64,000 nucleotides of DNA from Anthoceros angustus (lineage: Eukaryota; Streptophyta; Anthocerotopsida; Anthocerotales; Anthocerotaceae). Positions within the stretch are counted from its first letter, which is position 1. Each line of letters starts with the position of its first letter. The notes under the pieces are model-generated. The model saw only the letters and a list, made by a program, of their open reading frames with translations. It was not told where the DNA came from and did not search any database. Positions 12,660 through 25,350 of this stretch are shown one piece after another. The stretch is from the NCBI GenBank assembly GCA_010909165.1, contig MU008154.1, forward strand, positions 1,105,478 through 1,169,477. Reading direction: 5' to 3'. The position numbers and the translations under genes were made by a program.

Positions 12660-13048
12660 GGTTCAGTCACTAGAGAGAAATGAGACATACTCTAGGGGAT
12701 ATGGCTGCCTTTCCATTCATACAAACATCCACAAACCAAGAATCCACTGGTGCCCACATATATAGGCAAAACCCTCGGGACCTCTTCAGCGTCCTCCTCG
12801 TTCCTTTGGTAGGCACTTAAGGTTTATTTATAATCCTACTTTCCTTGGCCTAAGCAATGATGTTTATGTGCTCAACGACTTATTCGCCCTTTTCCTTGAG
12901 TTACGATTTTAGGTATTTTCCTATAAATCGGCCTATATATGCATCACCATGCCTTACATACATAACCATGTACATACATTACATACTCGACACATCATCC
13001 ATCAACATGTCCACATTCATCAAATGCCATCCATCATGCATACATGGA
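12660..13048. other. AT-rich stretch without a gene (copy 1)
   Basis: Contains strings of CATACATAACCATGTACATACA type and TATATAGG. It matches 47,030-47,420. No coding signal. Confidence 0.4.
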
Positions 13049-13315
13049 CACAAGGTGAATAACAAGATTTGACTAGGGTAGGGAGTAGCTTCAATGCGAC
13101 GTGCATTTCCATCGACGGTATGCTAAACCCAAGGATAAAATCAAGTATAATGAATGAGCTTGTTCTAAAAGCGGACGACATTTCCAAAGGCGACAAGCGC
13201 TTGCCCGTGAAACACCTCACTGCGAGCACTTGGTAGCACGCGATATCGAGACCGAACACGGCATATCTCATGTAATTGGAGGATGGAATACGAGTTTGTG
13301 TCAAGCAGTATTTTA

Positions 13316-13552
13316 GGGTGCGTGAGGGGCGTGCGTGGTAGGCGGGGGTGGGTAGTGGTGAGAGGCGGGGGTGGGTAGGGGGCGCGGGAGGTGGGTAAGG
13401 AAGCGAGAGGGAATGGGTGGGGTGGAAAGGAGGGGGAGGGAGGAGGGGTTGGAGGCAGGGTGGAGGAGGAGGCGTGGAGGGTGGAGGGGCGGGAGAGGGA
13501 CGGTATGAGGGTGAATGGCGATGGGGTGTGGCGGGGGGTGGGGGTGTGGTGC
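13316..13552 (+). repeat. G-rich tract with many GGG runs (copy 1)
   Basis: About 235 bases in which the plus strand is strongly purine- and G-biased, with dozens of runs of three or more G separated by one to a few bases, so it has many possible G-quadruplexes. The minus strand reads as long proline/serine frames because of this composition; I do not treat them as genes. It marks the switch from AT-rich repeats on the left to GC-rich DNA on the right. Confidence 0.8.
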
Positions 13553-13919
13553 ACAATATAACATTTCCACGATGTGAAGGTGAGCAATTTAATACCTTTG
13601 AAAGCGGTGCAGCTCAGACGAAGGCTGCGGTTATCACGCAGTGCACATCGTCGGGCGGTTGTGGCGGCTAAAGCTGGGGCCGTGTTCCTGGCAACTGCGG
13701 CGCCGCAATGCATCTACAAAGTGGCGATTTCCGGTACATTGCGGCTATCGACCGCGATGCATTGTGCGCCGCTATGTCTCGCAAATCTATGCCATGTACA
13801 TGCGAGCGATGGCTTTGGCAAGGCACGGTCGGCCACGTGTGCCGGCTCTCCGGTGGTGGCGTTCGGTTTGAAGGTGTGTCATTTTTGCGGCTGGCCCGGA
13901 AGGCAATGGATGCAATAAC

Positions 13920-15800
13920 CCAGGCGCACTGCTTCGAAGAGATGCGTGTTTGAGGGCGAATCCATGGGTTTTAACGATATCCGTGCTCGGCATCATGAGC
14001 GGTGTCCTCGGAAGGAGGCATCATCGCGCGCCAAAGGGTAATGGCGTGGTTGCGGACCCATGCGGAAACAAAATGGTAGCCCAATTCCTAACCGAGTGCA
14101 ATTGCGGATTAGGCGGGAAGAGAAGGGCCGCATGCATCTGTCGAGCAACAAGTTTGTGGCTGCGATTGGCGTTTGGCTCTTGCATACACCCTAAGGCGAT
14201 TCTGCGAGGTTGCAATTGCCACCGCATATTCCATGGCGTGGAACTCTTTTTCACCAGTGTGCAATAGTGCGGCTCGTGTGGTGCGATTGCAGCCATTTTC
14301 GGCGCATCTGGTGCGGTGTCGCTTTGGCGGTGGGCGTTGGCGCCGGAAAACATAGCGCCGCGCGAGACCTCGCGAGACTCCCGGCACCGATCCGCGCCCA
14401 TCGAAGGAGATGGCGCTTTGCACCAAGCTCCTCCGGACACCCATGGCGCGAATCACGGCCGCGGCCAGCGCCCACATGCGATCTCCAGCGCCGACCGCAT
14501 TCTGTCCCTGCGCATCGTGCGGCTGCACAAAGCCGCGCGTGCGTCGGAGGTGGCAGATGCAAGGCGGCAGCGCAGCATGGAATGGGGTCGAGTCGATCGT
14601 CCACACAATGTCGGCGACCGGATGCCGGGCCGTCGGCGCAATTATCGGATCCGCCGGAGGTTCAACGTGGCGTCCGGTGGCGTCTGCGTATCTTGGCGGT
14701 GGCGAGTGCTCGCCGGGCGTGGTACCCGCGGCGGCGGCATGGGGCCGAGGCGGCGGCGGCGGGCAGCAGCGGCAGTGGGGGCGATCCCATTCACGCGCTA
14801 CGGAATCACCGGATGCGGCCGGCCCGCGCAGGAGGCTGCGGGCACGGGGCCGAGCTTTGCGGTCGTTGGCACAACAAGCTCTGCGGATACAAATTCCACT
14901 CGACAAAGAATACTCCAGTGACGGCGATCTGAGAGGGTGGCCAAGTTGTGTTCATGTCTGCGCTCGATTGCACACAAGTGGAAGTTTGTGGTGAGCATGC
15001 CGGGAGCATACAACGGAACCGTTCGCGAAGGAAGTGGCGCATGACCATCGTCGCACGGTCGCGGCTCGATCTCACTGCGCCCAGCTGCCGTTATGCGGAT
15101 GCCACCGGTTGCATCTCGCCGCACAAAGGTGTGTCGGCGTGATATACGTCGTCTTCCTCCGAGACCGGCGTCGCGAGCCGGACCGGCTGATCAGATGTTG
15201 TACATATGGGATGTGCATGCGCGATTCACGCCGTGGCGATTGCGGATAAGGCGGGCGTGTCGGCCATCGAGGTACGACTTGGCGGCGAAGGTGATCAAGA
15301 CATGGAGGTGGCAGCAGGGTTACTGCGGCCAGCCGAGGGAGGTGGAGGTCGCGTCTTTGGAGGAGAGTTCAGCAGTCGGATGGCGCCACCGCCGCGACCT
15401 TGATGGTGGGCCCGCAGCCGCCGGCGTGCGCGACATGTGGGCATCAAATGCGATCCCCCGAGAGGTGCAAAGCTGAGTCGGCAGTGCGCACAGTCGAGGC
15501 CATGTCAGCGGCGCGGTGGCGATCGACGGATACGCGAGGCGGCGGGTGCAAGGGAGCATGGTGGTGGTCGGCGGGAGCAGGAGGAGTCTGCTGGCCGCAT
15601 GGCGGAAAACATTCTTGGCGGTGGAGGAGCTCCATGACACCTGCCGCGGGCAAGTGGAGGAAGGCATCCATAGTAGCGGCGCGGTACCGCAGATGAGGTG
15701 CTCTTTTGAGATCTTGGGTCGCTGCAGGAGAAATTTGGTATGGCCGAGGCGAAGCGGGCCCAGCTGCCCTTGCAAAGGCTACGGTCTGAGAAGAGGCGCG
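13920..15800. other. GC-rich stretch, no recognisable gene (copy 1)
   Basis: Overlapping long open frames on both strands (for example 14,109-14,906 minus and 14,210-14,932 plus) reflect high GC. Copy 2 (48,300-50,090) gives frames with different sequence, and neither strand shows a conserved domain. Confidence 0.4.
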
Positions 15801-15832
15801 AGCACGAACTTTGATGGGGTGGCCGGCATTCG

Positions 15833-16768
15833 GTGGTGCAAAGGATGGATGGGATGGAATTGTTAAACCACCACCATACAAGGATTTTTCGCAGAAGGGC
15901 TTCACCAGTGGGATTGGTTACTGGAGGACTGGATGACATTGGGACCGACCACGGAGGAAGAGTTGCGGATCACGGAGGACCACCAATCGAGGTTCGCAAT
16001 AGGCGAGGAGGAGATGCTTGCGTGCCTGACCCATCACTTGGTGGAATCAATGCACACACCACATCGGGATGGCGAGCGGCCGGCCCGATGGTATCACGGC
16101 GCTTCTGGCGAAGAAGCGAGGCGTCACGAGATCGCGGTTTGCGGTGGCGGAGAAAGGCATCGATTCGCATCGGCGAGGCGTCGATTGAGGACCACCTAAC
16201 CTGCGGTGGAAGCCGTGGAGTGTCGGCGGTGTTCGACAATTTCCGCCTATGGGAAGGAAGGCGGACCATTTCACCGTCGGGTCTTGCGGACGGTATGGGG
16301 ATCGAGGAGGTGTTCCAGGAGGTTGGCCTGTGGCGGCCGGCAGTGCATCGTGAGGCATGGAGGCGGTTAAGTCGCCCGGCATTTGTGGGTGTGTTTGAGC
16401 GGAATGTCACGGGGGGGGGGCCACCAATACCACATCAGCCAACGGACATCATCAGACCCTCTGCAACGCAGCATGGTAAGTTCTGCGACCATGCCCATGG
16501 AGGCGCGAACACTTGCACCTGCGTGATGATCACTGCGTGTGCGTCCTCTGTGCAGGCAATGTTCTTCGGCCACCTGCTGTACATGGTGCTGGCCACCGGC
16601 ATAGAGGTCAGCCGTCCCATGACCTTTGCGACGCTAGCGCATGCTCTCGGCAGTCAGAAGGATGGCGTGCACAAGGAGTGGAAGGACACAGGCAGCGAGA
16701 AGACATTGAAGAGGGCTTTCAAAGGCGACATCGTCCACCACCACGACTCATGGCCATCTTCTTGCTAA
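15833..16768 (+). CDS. Unknown protein, 311 codons (copy 1)
   Basis: The longest open frame of this copy. Segments shared with the diverged copy 2 frames (50,320-50,961 and 51,039 onward) include EAWRR, PAFVGVFE, PIPHQP, HGKF, VMIT, MVLATGIEV and LKRAFKGDI in the same order. This order is kept although the DNA carries many indels, which favours plus-strand coding. No known domain, signal peptide or zinc-ligand pattern is seen. The first about 100 codons are not shared and may be a wrong frame. A cargo or accessory transposon protein is possible but unproven. Confidence 0.4.
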   Translation: MVQRMDGMELLNHHHTRIFRRRASPVGLVTGGLDDIGTDHGGRVADHGGPPIEVRNRRGGDACVPDPSLGGINAHTTSGWRAAGPMVSRRFWRRSEASRDRGLRWRRKASIRIGEASIEDHLTCGGSRGVSAVFDNFRLWEGRRTISPSGLADGMGIEEVFQEVGLWRPAVHREAWRRLSRPAFVGVFERNVTGGGPPIPHQPTDIIRPSATQHGKFCDHAHGGANTCTCVMITACASSVQAMFFGHLLYMVLATGIEVSRPMTFATLAHALGSQKDGVHKEWKDTGSEKTLKRAFKGDIVHHHDSWPSSC

Positions 16769-17779
16769 AGCGGGCGCTTCGCCGGGCGAGGAGAACGGAG
16801 CCATATCGGGTCGCACTCATGGCGGAAAGGCTGCGGATTTCTTCACGTCGCCGACACAAGCCATCGCATGTGTTGGGGAAGCGGTGGCGGCGCGCATCGA
16901 GCCGCAGGGCAACACTTGTTCTCCAAGTGCACTGCGTGGGTGGGTTGGTGGGCGAGGATTTCGACATGGTGTGCTGGACAGCGAGCTATCTTTGGGCGCA
17001 TAGAGAGTGCGTTTGAGAGTGTGAGTTCTTCAATGCCACACATGGATGCGTGGACGCATTTCGTTCAAGTTCGGCGCTTGCTTGCCGATCTTGAAGGACA
17101 TGTTGACCGTGCGGGAGATGACATTCGGAGCGGTCGCTTGTACACCTTCTTAGATAGGGTGTACTTCTCCGTGTCTGCGATGGTTGTGGCGGTGCCACTT
17201 AGGCGTATGGGCAAGCGCGCGAGCAAGGCGTGCTCCTCACTCCTCCGCCCTTTATGTCTCAAAGCTGGTCATGGCGGCCAGCGGGTGTGAAGCCATCCGC
17301 ATGAACTCTCTGTGGAAAGCGTGAGCGTTTGTGGTGTCTCGCCGAAGCTTGTTTCGAGGTTCCGGCTTGTTGGTAATGTGCATTTGTGAAGGGCCCGAGG
17401 CCGTGTTGATCGATCGTGAGGCCCAATTTAGTGCTTCACCGTATGTCGAGCCGAATGAAAAGTGGACGGTGCGACCCGTTCTCGTGACATGGAGCGGGAA
17501 AAAAGCCACCGGAACCCCTACACCACCCCGCTCCCCATTGCGGATGCCCCGATGGCATCGCTGTGAGATGGAGCAGCGCGGGGCGCTCAAATCAAGCCGG
17601 GGGGCGGGAAGGCGCGGGAAGGCTGCGGGAAGTTGAATCTGCTGGCGAGGAGGCCTTGCATTGCGGGGTCGCGACATTGAAAGGCGTGAGATGGGTGGCG
17701 GTGCGGCCGGGAAGGAGGAGAACGCTGCGATGTGGACGATCGACCGGGTTGCTTGGCGATGAGGGGAGACACATAGCAC

Positions 17780-18430
17780 GTGCGAATGTGTGGTCTTGGC
17801 GGCGGTGAAACACGTTGACATTACCAAGTTCGTTACGTACAATGGATGCCAAAGGTGTGGCACATTGTTGGAGCAAGAATCTTGCCACGAAATGTGCGGG
17901 GTGGAAGGCGCCGGTCTGCGGTGCAAACTACGGTTGCTATTGGCGGGGCGAGTGGCGAGTATGAGCCACTTTGCATTCCAGTAGTGCAGGCTGCATGCGG
18001 CGGATGGGTTTGCAGGCGGATGGAAGTGGGGCGGCGGCGTGGCGAGGAAGCGGAGGAGGAAGGCGGTTCTGCTGCTCCTTGAGGATTGCGGTGCTCAGTG
18101 CGACCGGCCTCTGTGTTGTCGTGGCGGAGCCATATCCGTGAGGCGCGCGCGAAGGTGGAGCATTGGGTAGAGGCAGTGCGACCCCATTGCATGGGATGAT
18201 GGACAGTGGGTGTCGTTCAAAGGTTGCTGGGATTGTCATTGCGGCTGGGTTTGCAACCACAGCAGTGATAGTTTTGAACTTGCCGCCCATGGCGGTACTC
18301 GCAGTGCTGGCTATAGCAGGCGCCACCGCTTGCGGGGTTATAAGAGTGGTTGATGCAGCGCGCGAAGGCAGGGAGTGACTAGTGCAGCCATATTAGCTGC
18401 GGGAAAGGCAGGATGTTCAAGTAGGATGCA
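17780..18430 (+). other. Plus-strand coding-like pieces (copy 1)
   Basis: Pieces such as AAVKHVDIT, MDAK, WHIVGARILPRNVRGG and a hydrophobic run SKVAGIVIAAGFATTAVIVLN (about 18,205-18,270, long enough for one membrane span) occur in several frames. Copy 2 (52,147-52,659) reads many of them in one frame. Function unknown. Confidence 0.3.
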
Positions 18431-18899
18431 GCCATCTTTGATGCCATGGAGCTACACAATAGGAAGCCTCAGTTGTCACTCAAATAGAGGGATTGAGGTA
18501 GATTGCTGCAACATGGGCCCAGGCAGCCGCCGTTTTGGGTTGACACATGTGATGTTCAATGCAAAGGAATAAAGTGGCATTATATAATGTATTTGGCGAT
18601 CGGGCATGAGAAGGCAACAAAGCGCCGCAACCGGAAATGTGCCTCTGAGTGGCGGCTAAGACCGTGATCAACAACCCCTGATCAGGCAAGCGGTAGGGGA
18701 GTAGCATTAACACCGCATCTTGAGAGCGGTGCGAGAGGCTGCCATGCTGGCCGTGATCGGGGTTGGACAAAGTAGCTTGTTCTTTGCCTTTGGGGCGCAA
18801 TAAATCACATGTGGCAAAAACCCGGTGGGAGGAGGCCATTTAAAATGATACCAAACCACTTGGCATCCACAACATTTATTGGGACGCAAGTTTTGAAAG

Positions 18900-19655
18900 C
18901 ATTGGCCTTGGTACAAGGAGGTGCCTGCTGTGGAGTGTGCACCCATTCTCAACTACAGGAATGAGAGGAGGCATGGGCGGCGGTGGCGAAGGAGAGGAGA
19001 TGGAGGTCGAGTTGTGGGCACCCGCAACCATGGCGGTGGAGGATTGCGCCATGGAGGAGGCTACACCCACAGTGGGTGAGGTGGAGGGCGTGGAGGACCT
19101 TCCCCTTGGCGGCGCCGTTGGCGCGTTGGAGGAGGAGGGCGCTGCTTCAAGCGCTCCCACCAGCAAGCGCCATGGCGGCGATCCGCTTTGCCGGTGAGGA
19201 GAGCACCACAGGCCGCTCGCTCTCCGTGGCGGCCAGCGGCTTGTACTTGTTTACCCGCCGGAGGAATGGAGCTCGGAGGTGGCGGCGCCGGGCCGCACTT
19301 GCAGCAAGGCTGCGATGCTGGCCGTTCACCGAACATGGTGTGCGGCAGATGGCTGCAAGACCAAGACATGATTGCCCAGGCGATTCATTTGGGGGATGCG
19401 GCGGATGGTGGACGATGCAGAGTGCGGTGCGGCCCCGGGCTGCGACCCTCCGGGGAGGTGCGGTGGTGGCGACCGGCCCTCCTCTCGACTTCGTGGCGGT
19501 AAAGGTCTTTACCGGACATCCAGCCCGGTGGGCTGCTAGGGATGCGGCGGGAGGAGGCGGAGCTCCTATGCCGTGCCTCACTTGATCAGCGGTCGGAGGC
19601 GAGGAGGTGGAGGTGGCGGGGCCGGCACAGAGCCGGCCCTTGGGCAAGGAGGTTG
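18900..19655 (+). other. GC-rich stretch left of the CACTA-like motif (copy 1)
   Basis: GGCGG- and GGAGG-rich DNA giving long frames on both strands. The plus strand has an acidic piece (GEVEGVEDLPLGG and ALEEEGAA, about 19,070-19,140) that copy 2 also encodes (about 53,385-53,450). No domain is recognised and composition alone could explain it. Confidence 0.3.
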
Positions 19656-20175
19656 CACTACTGTCCGTAATAAAAATAGCGTATTGTATGATGTGCTAGT
19701 GAATTGAAGGAGAAATGGCCCCCATTCCGGCTGCGTCATTTTATTCGTCACCTAAACAACGTCACCCGCTATGCAAAATGACGTGTGAACGCCACCGGCT
19801 TTATGGTGAGGATCCGGTGGCTAAGCCGGTGCTCGGCTGAGCCACCGAATCGGAAGCCGGCCCGATCCGGTGTTTGTTGGGTGCCTCCACGTCCGGTGGG
19901 CGGGCGGCTTTCGATGGCACTGCGTCCGGCGTCCTCGCCCGATTGCAAATCCCACCTCTCCCCAACATTTAGGGAACCATACGGCCGCCAAATGTCATGG
20001 TGGCCTCTAGCCACCACGTGTCGGGGTGGTGTGTAATGACAGACGACCTTTATGTCATCTCGAACTTTCAAAATGCCGCAAAGGCGTGCCCAAATTCAAA
20101 ATCAAAGTTAAATACGTTTTACTTTTTACAATAGGAGTAACTCTTATGGACTATAGTAATAACAACTAACCACCG
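19656..20175 (+). repeat. CACTA-like terminus and subterminal region (copy 1)
   Basis: Starts CACTACTGTCCGTAATAAAA, followed by several GCGTCATTT / AATGACG-type short inverted motifs and CCGGTGGC/GCCACCGG repeats. CACTA (En/Spm) elements typically begin CACTA and have short repeats next to the ends. The tnp2 transposase lies 2.5 kb to the right on the opposite strand, so this would be the terminus at the 3' side of the gene. No matching inverted terminus was found to the right. Confidence 0.5.
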
Positions 20176-22199
20176 CTTGAACACGGGTTACATTACCGCA
20201 TGCGCCGTCTGCCGACCCGCAAAATCAACATTGAAGCATAGCGCCGGCCGAGATTGGAGGATTGGTGCAGCGCTGCGGCGTGCTCTCTTGGTGTACTCGC
20301 TTGCTTCATCCCGATGTACTAACCACGTTTACCCCTTTGTTGCCTTCTACCAAAGCAGACACCCCACATTACCACATCAACCTTTGGATTGTCCGGATAA
20401 CATCGTCACATTGCATCCCAAATTGTGGCCTAGCAATTGGGTGGAGAGACACTCACCCACCGGCTGTGTCTTCCCTCTGGTCCCCACAAACTCCACAGTT
20501 TAGTGCTCATTCCTCCGGCGTTTCGCATCCGCGACACGCACTTGCTGAACCCACGTAGTATGATGCCTCGGACATGCTCCATTGAGGCACACCTTACTCG
20601 ATTTCGAGTTTGTGCACGGTAACCCTCTTGCTTGCGCAGAGGTTGCAAGATCCTGCCGGCCAGCCGTGGTTGCGTTGTAGGGACAATTACCGTCGATGGC
20701 TGGTCCTCCTCTTCCCGCCCACTCCGTTTAGGTGTGTCTTGGTGGCTTTGTCTTACCTCGTTGCCCCGACCTTGCCAAAATAACCCGACAAGTATTAGTC
20801 ACCCCCAACAAATGAATCTACTACAAAGCGAGCACCAAACGATGGGTCACATTGTAGCATGTCTACTAGTACCGACAAATGCTCCTTGTCGATCACGTGC
20901 TGCCGAATCGGCTATGCCTTCAAGGTCGGGTGTCTTGCACCATTCGGTTTCATCCTCGGTCGGCATCTCTCCCCGGCGTAAAATGCTTTTCGAACTCGTG
21001 CACCCCCGACCATATGGGTTCGAGCTCGCACCATTGTGCTTCCTTAAACGTGCCTCAGCTACCGCGCGTCGCGCCACACACACCATCACCTCTCAAGTTC
21101 CCGCACTCCAAATTGTGCAATGAGCTTCCAATCCTCCTCACATCGAGCCCAAGCGCAAATCCTCATCCCGCACACCTTGTCTCCTCATTTGGGCAGAACC
21201 TTGACTCGTGATAACACACGGAAATTCCTCCGTCTTGTTGACTTGGACAATTTGTGGTGTATGAAATCTCGGTTGGTGATGTCCGAAAGACCTCTCAGAC
21301 AGATCCACAAGCTCACCAGAGCCATGGAATGTCCGTAGGGCTTCAACAAGGTCAAGCGAGTTGAGACCAACTCAAATCCGCCGGTGGAAAGTGACTTGTC
21401 CCTAGTGTTCACTCCTCCGATAATCAAAGACTCATTTGGTGTCACCAATCGCCTTGGAACAAGGCTCGAGCACAATCGCCGCTCAAGCAACAACTTGGCC
21501 TTCCCATGCACCTCCAAAACAGCCGTGGACATCACTAAGGAAAGCATTCGCAGAGCTTCATGAGCGCATAAGGCATTGGTTCGGATACTCCTCCACCAAG
21601 AATCGCTTCCAAGCCAAAGCTTCTAAGTCCTCGTCTGCATCCGCACGCATGTGTTGGCCATCCCTTCCGGTTGGTGGAGACCGCCTCTTCCTCTCCATCG
21701 TCGGACCACTCCAAAGAAGCCTCAACTTGTGCTCGACACTACCGACTGGTCTACCCCAACTCACAAGAGCGACATCCTCCGCAGCAACGGTGTGAGTATG
21801 AAATGGAGTATAGGCGTAATGAAGTCAAGGTATGTGCTCTGCGAGAGCGTTGTCGCCTCTTCCTTACGTCTGCAATTCTCTGTGCCAAAGTTTTTTGTGA
21901 TTCCTCTCCTTTACGCCTCTCACAGTGGGCGTCTTGCCCTGCACGCCTACTTCCACTTGGTACAATGCACAACTGTCTGTCAGGTCGAGCGTCTACACAG
22001 AACTCAATAAGTACGTCACTCTGCTCGTCTCGGTCGAATTTGTTGACGCTCCATTGCCTGAGCACTGTCATAGAAGAGACACCTTGTAGTGTGGCCCAAA
22101 AAACAGGCCTGAGTGTGGGCGCACACCCCCGGTGACCGAGATTAAAAACAAGGATGGTCCACAGTCAAAATGACTCGAAATGACTCGCACCACACCACG
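20176..22199. other. Between CACTA-like terminus and transposase (copy 1)
   Basis: The first 0.7 kb (to about 20,893) is nearly identical to 54,477-55,192; the rest is a diverged patch. Plus-strand frames such as 20,632-21,123 (163 codons) are kept in part in copy 2 (54,911-55,342), but the conserved part lies inside the near-identical block, so it is no evidence for coding. Possibly the C-terminal end of the transposase or a second CACTA gene on the minus strand, not resolved. Confidence 0.35.
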
Positions 22200-25100
22200 A
22201 GCCCGGTTTGATCGGGATGACCAGAGATGTCTTGAAGTGCGGCCTATATGCCAATGGTAACTAATCGGATGGATAGTGTGATCCCACCGTGCACGGTGTA
22301 CATATAAAAGCCGACTTACGGCATTACATCCACATGCACAAATACTGCGTGACATGTCTTTGGGAAGGTATACGGTCCCGTCTTCAAATCACGCCCATCT
22401 GGCAAGCATGTCGAGTGTCCACCGGCGAAAATCCACAATAATCCTGACCATACTTGGTGGAACTTTGGTTAATGAACACTCGCATTACGTTTAGCACAAT
22501 GGTCGTGAAGTCACCTTCGTCAGACGACCTCTATGATCAACAACTCGCCATAGAACTCCAGGCGTCGTTGGTGCCCACCATGTCAAAAGTACCATGAACC
22601 CATGCCTTGAGTGGACCTCTTGTTCTCATCTCCATCCCAGGAAATGAAAACCCCGCGTGTTCGTGCCTCGATAAGTATTCGTAGTTTGGCGAGGGCCAAA
22701 AGGGCGAATGATGCGATCCGGCTGCCATTCCACCTCCCATTTCTAACGCCTTCAAGTAGCCATGCCATAAAGTCATCAATAGCCCCACCGTCAGTGGTAT
22801 GCTCAGCTCGCATTGGGGCTAGAACTTCTGAGTGCTGTAACAGATACCAGTGCAACCTTTTCCGGTCATCCACATTTAGTGTCACCTTGTGAGCCTGGCC
22901 TATGGTGTGATCCACTTCTTCTGTTGAACGACGACGTCCATTGGCCTCATTGTCGGCCAGAAACTCTGAGGCATAAAACATGGCCTCCATGGCCACATAA
23001 CCTGCCATGGAGCCCTCAGCCGGGCTCGTTGGCGAGCGTGATTTTTCGATACCGGCATAAAGCGCTCCATAGGGTACATCCACCGCCCATGGACTGCTCC
23101 TGCGTCTCAACTTCATCGACAAGGTGCACAATGAGGTGTTGCATGCGTTCCAAAATGTGGAAGGCATGTGCTGCTCCATTGATCATGAGGTCAACAACTT
23201 CTAGCTTCATACCGGATATCGCCACATTGATTTCCTTGCGCACATCCATCGGTATAATGCAGCCTTGTGATGCATTTAAGCTCTCGCGGCGGCAATCGAC
23301 CTCTTAACGCTATTGGCAAATAGTCGCAACAAACAATGCCTGTCATGGCTTTTAAACCGCTTACTTTGGGTCCACAACAACTCTTCAAATTGGCACCGAA
23401 TCCTGGCGGCTTCGCATCAATTCATCTTTCAGCTTGCAGATGAGGTGCCAAACGTAAGAGGCACCGCATATCGCATGTCACCTTCCTCCACAACCCAAAG
23501 CCAAGGTTTGAGTCGTTCTCCTCCATGTCAAACCCGCGCCAATAGTGTCTCCACCCACTTATTACGCCATCGCCTTGCGCTTATTGGCCTCGACATGCAT
23601 GATATCTTTTATCCATAGCTTGCACGTATGGCGTAAAATGCCTCGCAGAATGAGGGCGCACGCCCCAAGTGTTAGGCCGCATCCGGCATGAGCGTCGGAG
23701 ATGCTCCACCTTCTCATCTCATCTACTACGGACAGCATGCGATGAGGGCGGGCGGTCTCGGACCTATTGTTGAAGGCTTCGAGTGGAGAGTCCGTCATCC
23801 ATACATAGCCTCACACCACCGCCCTCAAACAAACATTTATCCAATTCCGCAGCCCACCTAGCATCGAGGCCAAGCCCACAATCAATGCACGCCGCTTTCC
23901 CACGAACCGCAACAACGATCCCAACCACAGGTAGTCACATGTCGCCATCAGAGTGCAGCCAAGCTTGAAAATACACCGAGTCACCAACAGCCCGTGAGTA
24001 ATCCTCACATTGAACACCTTCCCATAGCCGCTCTGACCGAGGGCTCAAGATAGATATCCATGTTCGCACTTGCTTCGAATGATACCGGATAGGAGGATTC
24101 TCCTTCTTGGTGGCAAGGAGGTAGATTGTGGATGACCAGCAGCAAAAAATTATGAATTGGACCTGTGCCCGCTTGGGTTCATACCATCTGCAAATGCTCA
24201 CCGACATTCCTGTCTTCGCGAGTTCCCACTTGATCCAAAGCTCTCCACGCCGGTGTCACGCCTAAAATCGCATCTTTCCATCCGGGCTACGATTGCGAGA
24301 CCACCATGTCATGTCATGTGCCTGACCTCGGACATCGGAAGATGCCGTTCCACCAAAGGGAAATGCCGAACGTTTTCGGGGCTTCACCAGCCTCGCCGGT
24401 TTGAGGCACCCTACAATGGTAACAGTGGCATCCTGCTCTCCCAAGAATGCCTGCAGTCCTTGACATGCAGAAGAGCTTGATTTGTGCCACATGGAGAAGA
24501 ATCCTTTGTGCATCTTGCGGTGGGAGTGTGTTCGGAGAAGGAAGCAAGCGTGTCCGGATGACAAGAAAGAGCTTCGACATTGCGTCGAGACAAGTTGAAG
24601 CTTTCTTGGACCCGGAGGAGAGCCACAATCGCAGAGAGGGTGCTCGCCACTTATGCAGTCCCTCACTATTGAACAAAAGCTTCCCGGCTTCAACGCCAAT
24701 GTCTCGTGCCATCGATCGGGGATGGAATGAATGAGCCCAGCCATGTCATCCTCGTTAGCGGAAACTACTTCTTCATCATCCGATTGTTGTCCGCGGCTCG
24801 GGTTGCACATTGGTCTCGCTCCCACGCCTGTATGGTACCTCACTAAGCTCCTCAATAGAGTCATCCAAAGCATCCCTTGTAGCAACTCTTCCCGATCCAT
24901 GACCTCTCGACCCCTCCATGGTGCCTGACAAAAGCATAAGTGACGACCGATCCCTAAATTGATGGATGCCGACCTTGCGTGAAAGCACCTTTGCATTCGC
25001 TCGTGTATGATGTCCGACATGTCGAGGGCAATATCGAACCGCGTCTCCCCAACGGCTTGCAATGGACATGGGCATCGCACCTAGGAATCGCCTATTCGAC

Positions 25101-25350
25101 GGGCGGAACCATGGTGATGATATACTTGTCCAGCGCTCCCGAACTTGCGAAGCGTTAGGGCCTCTTGTCGATGCATTACGTCCGGTGGGAACCCATTGTG
25201 CGGAAGTGCATTGTTAGCCGCATACTTTGGCATTACGCTTAGAGGTGGGAACACACTCGCTTATATCCAAATCGATTTACGCTCCATGCCTACTGCCTTG
25301 AAAACAAGGCCACCATCTCACGCGAGCACTCCCGAGCACATATACCTCTC
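22200..25350 (-). pseudogene. En/Spm (CACTA) transposase, tnp2-DUF4218 type, broken (copy 1)
   Basis: Reading right to left on the minus strand the pieces follow the order of plant TNP2-like transposases. A transposase-associated-like piece (PHNGFPPDVMH, about 25,200) comes first. The tnp2 domain follows: TLSAIVALLRVQESFNLS (about 24,640), LLPSPNTLPPQDAQ (about 24,530), MTWWSRNRSPDGKMRF (24,262-24,312), VIHNLPP (about 24,120) and WIKDIMHVEANKRKAMA (23,562-23,614). The DUF4218 pieces are LPIALRG (about 23,310), HLIVHLVDEVE (about 23,120) and SPAEGSMAGYVAMEAM (22,970-23,030). A C-terminal part (EHAGFSFPGMEMRTRG, about 22,660) comes last. All three minus frames are used and stops lie inside, so it cannot make an enzyme as written. 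The active protein cuts and pastes DNA at CACTA ends; here only relics are seen. Most breaks are shared with copy 2. Confidence 0.8.

Noticed and set aside
13020-13713. Long proline/serine-rich frames on the minus strand
   Set aside because: They are read from the G-rich tract; copy 2 gives similar composition but different sequence, so composition explains them.
22300-22320. TATA-like ACATATAAAAG on the plus strand
   Set aside because: It lies inside the C-terminal part of the transposase relic and has no gene downstream on that strand.
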